From: Pseudomonas sp. MMS21 TM103
GTDB lineage: Bacteria; Pseudomonadota; Gammaproteobacteria; Pseudomonadales; Pseudomonadaceae
Direction of reading: 5' to 3'
Assembly: GCF_022132145.1 (NCBI RefSeq)
Contig: NZ_JAJISP010000001.1
Span: 186,001 to 250,000 of the forward strand
DNA length: 64,000 nucleotides
Part shown: in pieces, positions 1-8,443 of the stretch
Numbering within the stretch: position 1 is the first letter of the stretch
Layout of the letters: every line of letters begins with the position of its first letter
The notes under the pieces: model-generated
Database searches by the model: none
What the model was told of the DNA's origin: nothing
The model's input: only the letters and a program-made list of their open reading frames with translations
Made by a program: the position numbers and the translations under genes

Positions 1-2
1 AT

Positions 3-764
3 GAAACCTCGACCCTCCAGCTGCTGCTGGACGGTAGCGATGCCAATACCGCCGCGACCGCACGCAACTACATCCTGCGGGGGCTCTCGTTGCTGCAGGC
101 CGACGCCGGTCCGAATCCGTCACCGGCCATTCGGCCAGTCATACGCATCTGGTACAACCCGGACCTGACCTACACGCGCTTCATGGTGCTGTCGATGATT
201 GCGCTCGCCGCGCTGATGGTGGGCGTCATTCATCCGGCAGCGACCATCGTGCGCGAAAAAGAACTCGGTACCCTCGAGCAATTGCAGGTCACACCGATCC
301 GAATCGGCGAACTCTTCGTCGCCAAGACGGTACCGACACTGGTGATAGGCACGCTATCGGTGTTTCCGAGCCTGCTGATCGTCCGCTGGTTCGACGTGCC
401 CCTGCGCGGCAGCTTGACGTTGTTCGTACTGCTGACCGCCCTCTTCCTGCTCAGCGCCATCGCCATCGGCGTGCTGGTCGCCGCCGTCTGCCGGACATTG
501 CAGCAGGCGCTGCTGCTGGCGTTCTTCGGTCTGTTTCCGATGATGTTCCTGTCCGGCACCCTGGCCCCGATAGCCAGCATGCCCGCAACACTGCAGTACC
601 TGTCACTGCTCAGTCCCTTGCGCTACTACATGGACGTCATCCTCGGCATCTTTCTCAAGGGCAACGGCCTTGCCGATCTTTGGCCACAGGCACTGGCGCT
701 GGCGGGGATCGGTCTGCTGTTGTTCGCATTGGCGGCGACCGTGTTTCGGCGTCAACAGCCGTGA
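3..764 (+). CDS. ABC-2 type transporter permease, 3' part
   Basis: This is the C-terminal 253 residues of an ABC exporter membrane subunit. The reading frame is open to the left edge, so the start lies outside the window. The first visible residues (a DGSDANTA stretch) are typical of the periplasmic segment of YhhJ/YbhR-type ABC-2 permeases. About five hydrophobic helices follow, with a charged EKELGTLEQL segment between the first two that matches the conserved cytoplasmic loop of this family. The usual partner ATPase would lie upstream. The substrate cannot be told. It is unrelated to the cassette array that begins about 220 bases downstream. Confidence 0.85.
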   Translation, partial: ETSTLQLLLDGSDANTAATARNYILRGLSLLQADAGPNPSPAIRPVIRIWYNPDLTYTRFMVLSMIALAALMVGVIHPAATIVREKELGTLEQLQVTPIRIGELFVAKTVPTLVIGTLSVFPSLLIVRWFDVPLRGSLTLFVLLTALFLLSAIAIGVLVAAVCRTLQQALLLAFFGLFPMMFLSGTLAPIASMPATLQYLSLLSPLRYYMDVILGIFLKGNGLADLWPQALALAGIGLLLFALAATVFRRQQP

Positions 765-980
765 ACACCCACAGCATCACTACACGGCCTGGAGACAGCA
801 GAACTGCCAGTTACCCTGTCAAATCTCCTTCAGGATGCAACGCCGTCGCGAAATGCTGATCTGCAACAGCCTTTGAGCGCATCGCCCCCGTCATGCGAAC
901 TACAGAATGGCCAAGGCGCTAGCCCACAACAGGCCGGATATACGCATGCAACCGCGCTGACGACAGGCTGGAAACGCTAT

Positions 981-1023
981 TGCTAACCGCTTGTGCGGAG
1001 GGTCCATATACGCCTTGTTAGCC
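981..1023 (-). repeat. degenerate attC-like site 4 (integron recombination site)
   Basis: On the minus strand a GGCTAAC-like inverse core (1023-1017) and a GTTAGC core (987-982) enclose 29 bases. The site starts six bases past the stop of the zinc-ribbon gene, where an attC should be. The inner dyad is poor: a short CGC-TTGT-GCG palindrome, with no clear L box pairing. It may be a decayed terminal attC. This is the weakest of the four sites. Confidence 0.4.
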
Positions 1024-1026
1024 GCT

Positions 1027-1386
1027 TTAGAGCCCGCCAAAATGGATAAACCATGGACGTATATCCCGGCCTTTATGACCTTCATACTCCGACTTTCCTC
1101 TGAGCTGCTTCCGGCAACGAAACAGGCTGATCATTGCTGGAATCAATAACAAATTGAACAGCCATTGGCGTGCATCTGTCGACTTGAATACGATTGCTGC
1201 AGATGAGCTAATTAGAATAACGCCAATTATTAAAAGGTTGTATCTGATATGCCTGCGCCTGATTAAAGCAAAGCTCTCCCAATCGTAAACCAGCCAATCG
1301 TGGGAGAAATTAGCGCATTTAGGGCACTTATGGGTTGGAGGCAGGCTATCTGCGATATAACCACAGCTAGGGCATCTAACTTTCAT
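1027..1386 (-). CDS. cassette gene: zinc-ribbon membrane protein
   Basis: A 119-residue protein of unknown function. The N-terminus carries two CxxC pairs (C5/C8 and C20/C23), which form a zinc-ribbon-like knuckle. About 30 residues later come two hydrophobic segments (roughly 49-67 and 74-87), then a basic tail. The stop codon lies just before a degenerate attC, and the start lies 27 bases downstream of the core of the previous attC, as in a gene cassette. The base composition is more AT-rich than that of flanking genes, which suggests transfer. The family was not recognised; a role as a small membrane sensor or adaptor is only a guess. Confidence 0.6.
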   Translation of the reverse strand: MKVRCPSCGYIADSLPPTHKCPKCANFSHDWLVYDWESFALIRRRHIRYNLLIIGVILISSSAAIVFKSTDARQWLFNLLLIPAMISLFRCRKQLRGKSEYEGHKGRDIRPWFIHFGGL

Positions 1387-1412
1387 GGCACTATCCTAAT
1401 GCTCTCTCTGTA

Positions 1413-1468
1413 GGCTAACGCCTGAATTAACCGGAGCCGCCAAGCGGTTTCCGGTTGAATTTTTAGGC
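1413..1468 (-). repeat. attC site 3 (integron recombination site)
   Basis: This is the clearest attC in the array. On the minus strand GCCTAAA (1468-1462) and GTTAGCC (1419-1413) form the outer cores. Inside, AATTAACCGGA (1425-1435) pairs with TCCGGTT plus AATT (1450-1461), leaving one unpaired base at 1457. That extrahelical base is a hallmark of folded attC sites. A further short CCGC/GCGG stem closes the hairpin. The TAA stop of the upstream cassette gene lies inside the inverse core, which is typical of cassettes. Length is 56 bases. Confidence 0.85.
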
Positions 1469-1762
1469 AGCGGTCTGGCTAGGGCCAACCACCAGGATAT
1501 AGGAAGCCAGCATTGCCAAGATGAGCCAGCAAGACCAGTACAGCCACCTTTCCCAATGAGTCGGCATGCTACCCGCGGCCCTCTCCAGACGATGCCGGTA
1601 GTACATCGCAGCTGCATGCACCGCAAGACCGCCGAGCAAGAGAAGAAGCTTGAACGGCTCCAGCCAGGATTGGAGGAACAGAGCGATGCCGCCTGTGGCA
1701 ATGCAGGCGCCGATGAGCGACAGCAGCTCCGCGTTCTTCAGTCGGTTGCGAGCATCTTTCAT
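1463..1762 (-). CDS. cassette gene: small membrane protein
   Basis: A 99-residue protein of unknown family with three predicted hydrophobic helices (about residues 16-32, 38-52 and 71-90). The frame is open further upstream, but the ATG at 1762 is preferred. It begins six bases after the core of attC 2, and the extension would read through the attC itself. The stop codon is embedded in attC 3. The gene therefore fills its cassette completely, as integron cassettes do. No motif gives a function. Confidence 0.6.
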   Translation of the reverse strand: MKDARNRLKNAELLSLIGACIATGGIALFLQSWLEPFKLLLLLGGLAVHAAAMYYRHRLERAAGSMPTHWERWLYWSCWLILAMLASYILVVGPSQTAA

Positions 1763-1767
1763 AGGCT

Positions 1768-1827
1768 GCCTAAGGTCAAAGATCAGGCGCGCCACTTTGC
1801 GGCGTCGACTGGAGCGCGTTGTTGGGC
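1768..1827 (-). repeat. attC site 2 (integron recombination site)
   Basis: Sixty bases, the size of a classical 59-base element. On the minus strand GCCCAAC (1827-1821) is the inverse core, followed by AACGCGCTCCAGTC, which is close to common attC L'' boxes. A GC-rich loop follows, then TTTGACC and TTAGGC (1773-1768) as the core. The core has lost its first G (CTTAGGC instead of GTTAGGC) and the inner boxes pair imperfectly, so it may recombine poorly. Confidence 0.62.
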
Positions 1828-1859
1828 GGCACAATGACCACCGAGGGGACGCTCGATCA

Positions 1860-2813
1860 TCATGCCGAGAAAGTCAGCTTGGTGCCCGCCATATTGAGCA
1901 AGAACTCCCGGTTCATTTCCTGTTCAATGTGCATCACCGCATTCCTGCCGGTACAGTGCGTGGGCACGATGTAGCGCGGACTGATGTCCTTTAACGCATC
2001 GGTGGTCGTGTTGATGATGGAAGCATAGTCGGGGCCAGTGAGATGAAAGCCACCCATCACGACAAAAACCTTCTCGATTCCCGTCACCTCTTGCGCGTAC
2101 CGAACGGTGTTGATGATTCCGGAATGTGCGCACCCGGACAAAATGACCAGCCCCTGCCCCTTCACATTCGCCACAATCGCTGTGTCATCCTCAATCGAAT
2201 CATGTTTCGCCTCCCCCTGATCTTCATAGAAGGCGTTTGGCATTCCCCTTTCGAAATCAGATGTCCTTGGTATTTCGCCTAAAAAGAGAATGAATCCATC
2301 CGCAAGCAGATGCGGTCCGCTTTTCTCTAGCAACGAAACTCCCATGTCCTTGACTGCCTCACGAGTAAAGGGGGGGAAATTGATTCTAATTTCCTCAGTA
2401 AACTTTATGTAGCGAGGATGTCTGAAAGCGGCAGGATGAACTACCAGTTTTATGTCTTTTCTGCCCACCTTTTCAACGAGCTGTCTCATGCCTCCGAAAT
2501 GGTCAATATGGCCGTGTGAGAGAACGAGGGTCTCAACTTCCTTTAAATCCACATCTAAAGCGTCAACATTGAAGGCTGCCCCGTGTTCCGAAAATCCAAA
2601 ATCGAAAAGGATACGATGTGTTCTCGCCCCCGTAAAAATGGTCACAAGGGCAGAGAAACCATGTTCGGCTAGGACACTGTTTTTTATTTCAGATCCCTTC
2701 ACGGGTAAGGCCCGCTTCAGTATTTCTGTGCTGTCTCCGGAAACAAGGTCGATGTAGTTATCTTGAAGCGTCAGGATTTCCACCTTATCTGCTTCATTGA
2801 CTGAAATCGTCAT
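1860..2813 (-). CDS. cassette gene: MBL-fold metallo-hydrolase (COG1237 type)
   Basis: A 317-residue metallo-beta-lactamase-fold protein. The zinc-binding HxHxDH motif is at residues 100-105 (SHGHIDHFGG). Later metal-ligand regions are GCAHSG (near 228-233), GGFHL (near 254-258) and a C-terminal PTHCTG segment. The overall layout is that of the COG1237 group, which includes dihydropterin-related synthases and hydrolases; the substrate is not known. A good ribosome site (AGGAGATA) precedes the ATG. The stop is 33 bases before attC 2, and a GTTGGGC core lies about 60 bases upstream, so this reads as a roughly 1 kb cassette. The sequence is visibly AT-richer than sbcD next to it. Confidence 0.85.
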   Translation of the reverse strand: MTISVNEADKVEILTLQDNYIDLVSGDSTEILKRALPVKGSEIKNSVLAEHGFSALVTIFTGARTHRILFDFGFSEHGAAFNVDALDVDLKEVETLVLSHGHIDHFGGMRQLVEKVGRKDIKLVVHPAAFRHPRYIKFTEEIRINFPPFTREAVKDMGVSLLEKSGPHLLADGFILFLGEIPRTSDFERGMPNAFYEDQGEAKHDSIEDDTAIVANVKGQGLVILSGCAHSGIINTVRYAQEVTGIEKVFVVMGGFHLTGPDYASIINTTTDALKDISPRYIVPTHCTGRNAVMHIEQEMNREFLLNMAGTKLTFSA

Positions 2814-2873
2814 TGCGCTATCTCCTCATTGTATTTGCGGGTTTAAATTCAGGAGATACAAATATCCCCTCCC

Positions 2874-2990
2874 GCCCAACAGTGATTAGATGGAGCTCTT
2901 GATTAATCCGGTGGTAGTGAATTCTGTATAACCCCACACCACCCTGTCCTCTATTAAATAAAAATTACCTGCTAATCAATGCATTAGGCC
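2874..2990 (-). repeat. long attC-like site 1
   Basis: A GTTGGGC core (2880-2874 on the minus strand) starts the MBL cassette. About 110 bases upstream GGCCTAA (2990-2984) could be the inverse core. Between them TGATTAG (2883-2889) pairs with CTAATCA (2972-2978), at the spacing expected of L boxes, and GGTGGT (2910-2915) pairs with ACCACC (2938-2943). This gives a long, imperfect dyad similar in size to large chromosomal attC sites. It is less certain than sites 2 and 3. Confidence 0.5.
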
Positions 2991-3093
2991 ATCAGCGCGA
3001 GCCTTGATCCGTACTCGTTTGATCACCGCATTTCGCTCTACCACTGGGCCAGGCCTTTACCCGAGTGTAGAGCCCGCTGGGCTAACCTGCGAC

Positions 3094-4314
3094 TCAGTCC
3101 CGATCGGCCTGCAACGCTTCCAGCACCCCGCGATAAAGCGTCTGCAGCCGCTGCGCGTCCTCTGCGTCCAGCTGCTCTTGCTCCAACCGGCGGGCGAACA
3201 CCTCCTCCACGCTCAGTTCGTCCAGGGTTTCCCGGGCTTGGCCCTGCAACGCGGCCACGGCATTGCCGCGCTCGCGTCGGATGCGCAGCACCTCGACCGG
3301 CAAGCCCTCGCACAGCGCGGCGATGCGCAGCTGCAGGTCGCTGAGGTAGTCATCGGTGCTCACCAGCACTTCCAGCCACACCGGTAACGCGCTGCTGCCC
3401 TGCTGTGCGGCCTCGACAATCGCCGGTTCCAGTTCCTTGAGCGATCCGCGCACGGACAGCAGGGGCTGGAAACGCGGCACCGGCAAGGCCGTGATGCCAC
3501 GCAAGCCACTGCCATCCAGTTCGACCAGCAACACCTCCTTCTGCTGCCGGGCCTCATCGAAACTCAACGGGATCGGCGAGCCGCAATAGCGGATATGCTC
3601 CAGGCCGCCAACTTTCTGCGGCCGGTGGATATGCCCCAGGGCGATATAGGCCGCCGGCGGGAAGGCGCTGGTGGGGAAGGCCTCCAGGCTGCCGACGTAG
3701 ATCTCGCGTACCGACTCGCTGGCGCTGGCGCCGACCGTGGTCAGATGCCCCGTAGCGATGATCGGCACGTCGCCGCCCAGCTCGGCGCGCATGCCGAGCG
3801 CCAGGGCATACAGCGCCTGGTAATGCTGCTGGATCGCCTGCTGCAACGACAGCTGCTTGTTCTGCGCACTCTGCCCGGCCTGGCTCTGCAGCACATCGCG
3901 CGGGCGGATAAAGGGGATGCCGCAGAGAATCGCCCCGGGCGCGCCGTCACGCCGGTGCAGCACCAGCAGTTGTTCGCGCAGATCCGCACAGACGCCGGGG
4001 ATCACCCGGGTATCCAGCTGCGCCAGCAGGGTCTTGCTCTCGCCGAGCATGGCCACCGAATCGTGGTTGCCGCCGAGCACCACCAGCTCGCAGCCGCTGC
4101 CGCGCAGCTCGACGATAAAGCGGTTGTACTGCTCGCGGGCGTAGCTGGGCGGCGCGCCGGTGTCGAACACATCGCCGGCGATCAGCAGCGCATCGACCTC
4201 ATGCGCGTGCACCTGCTCGATCAGCCAGGCGCAGAAGGCCTGGTGCTCGGCCTGGCGGGTCTTGCCCATGAAGTGCTGGCCGAGGTGCCAGTCGGAGGTG
4301 TGGAGGATGCGCAT
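3094..4314 (-). CDS. sbcD: SbcCD nuclease subunit D
   Basis: The 406-residue nuclease subunit of the SbcCD (Rad50/Mre11-like) complex, which cleaves DNA hairpins and processes double-strand ends. The Mre11-type metallophosphoesterase motifs are intact in the first 90 residues: SDWHLG, AGDVFDTG and LGGNHD. The ATG at 4314 gives the usual MRILHTSDWH start; an upstream TTG at 4320 is possible. In Pseudomonas sbcC normally follows sbcD directly, but here the cassette array follows and no sbcC sequence is seen in the window. SbcD is not expected to work fully without SbcC, so its partner is either elsewhere or lost. Confidence 0.93.
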   Translation of the reverse strand: MRILHTSDWHLGQHFMGKTRQAEHQAFCAWLIEQVHAHEVDALLIAGDVFDTGAPPSYAREQYNRFIVELRGSGCELVVLGGNHDSVAMLGESKTLLAQLDTRVIPGVCADLREQLLVLHRRDGAPGAILCGIPFIRPRDVLQSQAGQSAQNKQLSLQQAIQQHYQALYALALGMRAELGGDVPIIATGHLTTVGASASESVREIYVGSLEAFPTSAFPPAAYIALGHIHRPQKVGGLEHIRYCGSPIPLSFDEARQQKEVLLVELDGSGLRGITALPVPRFQPLLSVRGSLKELEPAIVEAAQQGSSALPVWLEVLVSTDDYLSDLQLRIAALCEGLPVEVLRIRRERGNAVAALQGQARETLDELSVEEVFARRLEQEQLDAEDAQRLQTLYRGVLEALQADRD

Positions 4315-4559
4315 GCTCAAGCAATGCCCTTAGCTAGACGGCGGATGAAGGTGCGAACCATGTCATTTCTCTCCGGCCGAGCGCAAATCGGCCTCAACTG
4401 CGCCGGCCATCCGAGGCGCTGCCAGCGCCTTAATCACTGGCGCCAGAAACACACTCAGTGATGCCACTTTGCCATTGCGCACTGCCAAAACACGCCCTAA
4501 GATCGCCTCGCCCGCTCGCGGGCAAAGGATTAATCCACATAAAGGGAAGCACTACTGAA

Positions 4560-5060
4560 ATGCGCAAACTCAACGTTCGATTCGCCTTGATCCCAGCTGC
4601 ACTCGCCATTTTGAGTGGATGCGCCAGCATCGTCAGTGACTCGCAGTACCCCGTCAGCGTAATCACCACCCCTGCCGGCGCCACTTTCGAAGTCCGTAAC
4701 CGCGCTGGCGATGTGATCCATTCGGGTACAACTCCAGGCAGCGTTACGCTCAAATCTGGCGCGGGTTACTTCAAGGGTGAGACTTACACCATCGCCTTTC
4801 GCAAAGAAGGCTTTGCCGATCAGCAAACCACGCTGAACTCCAGCCTGGATGGCTGGTACTGGGGCAACATCATCTTTGGTGGACTGATCGGCATGCTGGC
4901 CGTCGATCCCGCCACAGGCGCCATGTACAAGCTTCCAGAAAATACCGCGACGAGCCTGGCTCCGGTAACCGCAGACGCAAAAACCGCCGACAGCCTGACG
5001 CTAATCACCGTCGATCAGGTGCCCGAGGCACTGCGCGATCAACTGGTGCAGATAAACTAA
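4560..5060 (+). CDS. PEGA-like lipoprotein, hypothetical
   Basis: A 166-residue predicted lipoprotein. The signal peptide ends in a lipobox (LSGC, residues 19-22). The frame extends upstream, but the ATG at 4560, with AAGGGAAG about nine bases upstream, puts the signal peptide at the N-terminus. The mature part (SVITTPAGATFEVRNRAG...) resembles PEGA-type beta domains, which bring surface proteins to the envelope. A glycine-rich hydrophobic stretch (near residues 100-115) follows. The function is unknown. A GC hairpin at 5068-5088 follows the stop. Confidence 0.8.
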   Translation: MRKLNVRFALIPAALAILSGCASIVSDSQYPVSVITTPAGATFEVRNRAGDVIHSGTTPGSVTLKSGAGYFKGETYTIAFRKEGFADQQTTLNSSLDGWYWGNIIFGGLIGMLAVDPATGAMYKLPENTATSLAPVTADAKTADSLTLITVDQVPEALRDQLVQIN

Positions 5061-5067
5061 ACCTGCC

Positions 5068-5088
5068 AGCCGGAGCCTGGCTCCGGCT
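5068..5088 (+). terminator. GC hairpin after the lipoprotein gene
   Basis: Nine-base perfect arms AGCCGGAGC (5068-5076) and GCTCCGGCT (5080-5088) with a three-base loop. There is no U-tract, so it may be a weak terminator or a 3'-end stabiliser. Confidence 0.4.
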
Positions 5089-5150
5089 ACCGCCCAGCTT
5101 GCGCGGCCCCCGCCTTCGTTTCATTTCAAGTCGTAGCGGTTACGCTCCGC

Positions 5151-5570
5151 TCACATTGCCCAATCCTTGACCACCACATGGGTCTTGACCTTCTGCATCC
5201 CGGGGTAGTTTTCGATCTCCCCGCGGATCTCGCTGAAGCGCTGCATCGAGGCGGCTTCGATATACACCAGCATGTCGGTCTCGCCGCTGATACCGCTGCA
5301 GCGACGTACTTCGCTGAAGCTGCGCATGCGCTCCACGTAGTTTTCGCAGCGCCCACCCTGATAGAACAACTCCAGGTAGGCCTTGATGCCCGCATCGGCC
5401 GGGTGGGCGATCTGGGCATGGTAGCCGCTGATGATGCCGCGCTGCTCCAGCTGGCGAATGCGCTCGCTCACCGCGGAACGCGACAGGTTGACTTCACGGG
5501 CAATCTGACTCACCGGCACACGCGCATCGGCGCGCAACAGGGCGAGAATCTGCTGATCGAACTTGTCCAC
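5151..5570 (-). CDS. Lrp/AsnC family transcriptional regulator
   Basis: A 139-residue feast/famine regulator. The N-terminal HTH (residues 5-50, including VSQIAREVNLSRSAVSERIR) is followed by the RAM ligand-sensing domain (about 65-135). The GTG at 5570 gives the standard VDKFDQQIL start; the longer upstream frame has no family resemblance and would overlap the divergent exporter. It is divergent from the YjeH-like exporter with 129 bases between them, so it most likely controls that gene in response to an amino acid. The spacer contains CGTCGG-N6-CCGACG (5617-5634), a possible operator. Confidence 0.88.
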   Translation of the reverse strand: MDKFDQQILALLRADARVPVSQIAREVNLSRSAVSERIRQLEQRGIISGYHAQIAHPADAGIKAYLELFYQGGRCENYVERMRSFSEVRRCSGISGETDMLVYIEAASMQRFSEIRGEIENYPGMQKVKTHVVVKDWAM

Positions 5571-5616
5571 TTGGGCTCTCGGGCAAAAGGCAATATGACA
5601 GTCAATTCCGCCAGTT

Positions 5617-5634
5617 CGTCGGACAAAGCCGACG
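5617..5634. promoter_or_regulatory. inverted repeat in the AsnC/exporter spacer
   Basis: Perfect 6-6-6 dyad CGTCGG-ACAAAG-CCGACG midway between the two divergent starts. It could be the binding site of the AsnC-type regulator. Its GC-rich sequence differs from the AT-centred Lrp consensus, so the assignment is tentative. Confidence 0.3.
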
Positions 5635-5699
5635 CTTCGCCAGCATCCAGCAACAGGCGGGCGAATTATCATGACGAACGAAACCTCAGAGCATACAAC

Positions 5700-6962
5700 A
5701 TGAGCCGCCTGAACCAAGAACTGGGCCTGCTGCAGGGCATTGGCCTGCTGAGCACCTCGCTACTGGGCACCGGCATTTTTGTCGTGCCGGCGCTGGCCGC
5801 CACCGCGGCTGGCGAGGCTTCGCTGTGGGCCTGGATGATCCTCATTGCCCTGGTCCTGCCGATCGCCTTCACCTTCGCCCAGCTGGGCCGGCACTACCCC
5901 CATGCAGGCGGTGCGCCGCACTTGATCGGCCGCGCCTTCGGCCCGCGCATGGAGCGCCTCAGCGCCTGGCTGTTCCTCGCCGTGCTGCCGGTCGGCTTGC
6001 CGGCGGCACTGAATATCGCCAGCGGGTTCTGGCAGGCGGTGGTCGACTTGAGTCGCGGCCAGGCGCTGACCATCCAGCTCGCCACCCTCGGCGCCATCCT
6101 GCTGCTCGGCCAGCGCCCGGCCAAGGCCTCAGGGCTGGTGCAGGGCCTGATCGCCGTGGCGATTGTCGGCAGTGTCGGCCTGATCTGGTGGGTCGGCGAC
6201 TTGCCGCTCAACAGTCAGCCGCTGCTGCCGCCGATCACGGGCTCCTGGCACCTGCTGCCCGCCGCGCTGGGGGTGATGTTCTGGTGTTTCGTCGGCATCG
6301 AGGCATTCACCCACATGGGCGAGGAATTCAAGCGTCCCGAGCGCGACTTTCCCCTGGCCCTGCTGCTCGGCGTACTACTTGCAGGCCTGGTGTACTGGGC
6401 CTGCTCGGTCGCGGTGCTGAGCTTTCAGGCATACGGCAATGTGCACAGCGACGCCGCCTCGCTGCCGCGCCTGTTCGACCTGCTGCTCGGCGAGCGGGCG
6501 CGCTGGCTGATCGCGCTGGTCGGCTACCTGGCCTGCTTCGCCTCGATGAATGTCTATATCCAGGGTTTTGCCCGGCTGATCTGGAGCCTGGCCGACGAAG
6601 GCAAGCTGCCCGCCCGCCTCGCCCAGCGCAATCACCACGGCGTGCCGGCCCGCGCCCTGCTGCTGGTGGTCCTGAGCTGCGCCCTGTGCGCGAGCCTGGC
6701 CGGCCTGTTCAACCTCTCGGTGGACGACCTGATCCGCTACGCCAACGGCAACTTCGTGGTCATCTACCTGCTGAGCATGGCCGCCGGCTGGGCACTGCTG
6801 CGCGGCGTCTGGCGCTGGCTCGCCGGCTTCAGCGCGCTGCTCTGCACCCTGGTGCTGTTGATGCTGGGTGTGGATGCCTGGTATGCCCTGGGGCTATTGG
6901 CCGTGCTGGCGGCACTCGATTACCTGCGCAACCCGCCGATGCAGACGGCAAAGGTGACCTGA
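5700..6962 (+). CDS. YjeH-like amino-acid exporter (APC superfamily)
   Basis: A 420-residue inner-membrane protein with about 12 hydrophobic helices. The N-terminus (MSRLNQELGLLQGIGLLSTS followed by LLGTGIFVVPA) is nearly the signature of E. coli YjeH, which exports L-methionine and branched-chain amino acids. The ATG at 5700 is chosen because the family starts there; the longer frame is antisense to the regulator. The divergent AsnC regulator is a common partner for such exporters. The substrate is inferred from family similarity only. Confidence 0.85.
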   Translation: MSRLNQELGLLQGIGLLSTSLLGTGIFVVPALAATAAGEASLWAWMILIALVLPIAFTFAQLGRHYPHAGGAPHLIGRAFGPRMERLSAWLFLAVLPVGLPAALNIASGFWQAVVDLSRGQALTIQLATLGAILLLGQRPAKASGLVQGLIAVAIVGSVGLIWWVGDLPLNSQPLLPPITGSWHLLPAALGVMFWCFVGIEAFTHMGEEFKRPERDFPLALLLGVLLAGLVYWACSVAVLSFQAYGNVHSDAASLPRLFDLLLGERARWLIALVGYLACFASMNVYIQGFARLIWSLADEGKLPARLAQRNHHGVPARALLLVVLSCALCASLAGLFNLSVDDLIRYANGNFVVIYLLSMAAGWALLRGVWRWLAGFSALLCTLVLLMLGVDAWYALGLLAVLAALDYLRNPPMQTAKVT

Positions 6963-7011
6963 GGCCCAAGAAGCTTCTATCCTTGGGGCGAACCCGCCGA
7001 AAGGAAGCCCC

Positions 7012-8355
7012 ATGCCTCGCGTACTCACCGACCTGAAGATCATGTTGCTGGCCAATCTGTGGATAGTCCCAGTGGTCGCCGCACTGGTCGGCGCGGTGTT
7101 CTATTTCGTTGCCCCGCCGCCGCCGATGCACGCCAGCATGGCCACCGGCGCAGAGGGGGGCAATTACCGGATATTTGCCGAGAAACTCAAGACGCAACTG
7201 GCCAGGGAAGGCTTCGAGCTGACCCTGGTGCCCAGCGCCGGCTCGCGGGACAACCTCGAGCGACTGTTGGCGCAGGAGAGTCAGGTCGAGATCGCTTTGG
7301 TGCAGAGCGGCCTGGAGCGCCAGCTCAGCGCCGCCGACAAAACCCGCCTGCAAAGCCTGGGGGCGGTGTATCAGGAACCGCTGTGGCTGTTCTACCGCAA
7401 GGACATTGCCCTCGATCGCATCGCCGATCTGCTGCCGCTGCGCCTGGCCCTGGGTAGCGTCGGCAGCGGCACCCGCTCGGCCAGCGAGGCGATTCTCGCC
7501 GCCAATGCCATCGACCCGCAGCAGTACTCCGCGAACTGGCAGGATCTGGGCGGCAACAAGGCCGCCGCCGCCCTCAGCGCCGGCGAACTGGACGCCGCCT
7601 TTTTCGTCGGTCCGGCGGAGAATGCCCGGGTTCAGCAGCTGGCCGCCAATCCCGATCTGCGCCTGGCCAACTTCCGCCGCGCCGCCGCCTATGAAGCCCG
7701 CCTGCCGTTCTTCAAGCGGGTGACTATCGAGGAAGGTCTGCTCAACCTGGCGCTGAACAGTCCGCCACAGACCACCGTCACCCTGTCACCGGTAGCCACC
7801 CTGGTGATCAACCAGAACTTTCACCCGGGCCTGGTGCCGCTGTTCCTCGAGGCGAGCCGCGAGGTGATGAAGGACGGCACCCTGCTGGATCAGGCCGGCG
7901 CCTTCCCCAGCGCCGTGCCACGCACCTTCGAACTGTCCAGCGATGCCGAGCACTACTACAAGAGTGGTCTACCGCTGCTGCAGCGCTACCTGCCATTTCG
8001 CATCGCATCCTTGGCCGACCGCTACATCATCCTGCTGATCCCGCTGATCGTGGTGCTGGTACCGCTGCTCAAGGCGGTCGGCCCGCTGTATCGCTGGCGC
8101 ATCCGCGCGCGCATCTACCGCTGGTACAAACACCTGCGCGAGATCGACCGGCAACTGGATGCCGGCACCCTGCCGGAACGCCTGGGCAGCGAGATCGAGC
8201 GCCTGGAACAGCTGCAGGACGAACTGGCCAAGGTCGAGGTGCCGCTGTCTTACTCCAACGAACTGTACGAGCTGCATGTGCACCTGCGCTATGTGATCGA
8301 ACGATTGCAGACCTTGCAGCAGCGACGGGCGACCGAGGCCGAGACACTCGGGTAA
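7012..8355 (+). CDS. TAXI-family TRAP transporter receptor-like protein
   Basis: A 447-residue protein of the TAXI solute-receptor family. An N-terminal membrane anchor (residues 13-34) is followed by a periplasmic binding domain beginning [16 protein letters not shown] second membrane helix (about residues 334-353) and a roughly 90-residue, charged, probably coiled cytoplasmic tail come after it. Classical TAXI receptors are soluble or lipid-anchored; the second helix and tail mark a subfamily common in Pseudomonas. No TRAP membrane subunit gene is nearby, so it may sense rather than transport. A ribosome site (GGAAG) lies seven bases upstream of the ATG. Confidence 0.85.
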   Translation: MPRVLTDLKIMLLANLWIVPVVAALVGAVFYFVAPPPPMHASMATGAEGGNYRIFAEKLKTQLAREGFELTLVPSAGSRDNLERLLAQESQVEIALVQSGLERQLSAADKTRLQSLGAVYQEPLWLFYRKDIALDRIADLLPLRLALGSVGSGTRSASEAILAANAIDPQQYSANWQDLGGNKAAAALSAGELDAAFFVGPAENARVQQLAANPDLRLANFRRAAAYEARLPFFKRVTIEEGLLNLALNSPPQTTVTLSPVATLVINQNFHPGLVPLFLEASREVMKDGTLLDQAGAFPSAVPRTFELSSDAEHYYKSGLPLLQRYLPFRIASLADRYIILLIPLIVVLVPLLKAVGPLYRWRIRARIYRWYKHLREIDRQLDAGTLPERLGSEIERLEQLQDELAKVEVPLSYSNELYELHVHLRYVIERLQTLQQRRATEAETLG

Positions 8356-8443
8356 ACTGCGCAGCATTCCCGGGGCAGCGAAACCGGCCATCGCCCGTTG
8401 TCTGCGCCCCCGTTCACCGCTGAAGATTTTTGAGAGGCCGTCC

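Noticed and set aside
1463..1834. Longer start for the second cassette gene at 1834
   Set aside because: It would read through the attC at 1768-1827; the ATG at 1762 fits cassette layout.
3078..3084. GGCTAAC motif near the sbcD stop, a possible fifth attC or attI core
   Set aside because: No partner core or foldable arms were found within a sensible distance.
5825..7036. 403-codon frame overlapping the exporter
   Set aside because: It is out of frame with the YjeH-like gene, and its arginine/proline-rich translation is a shadow.
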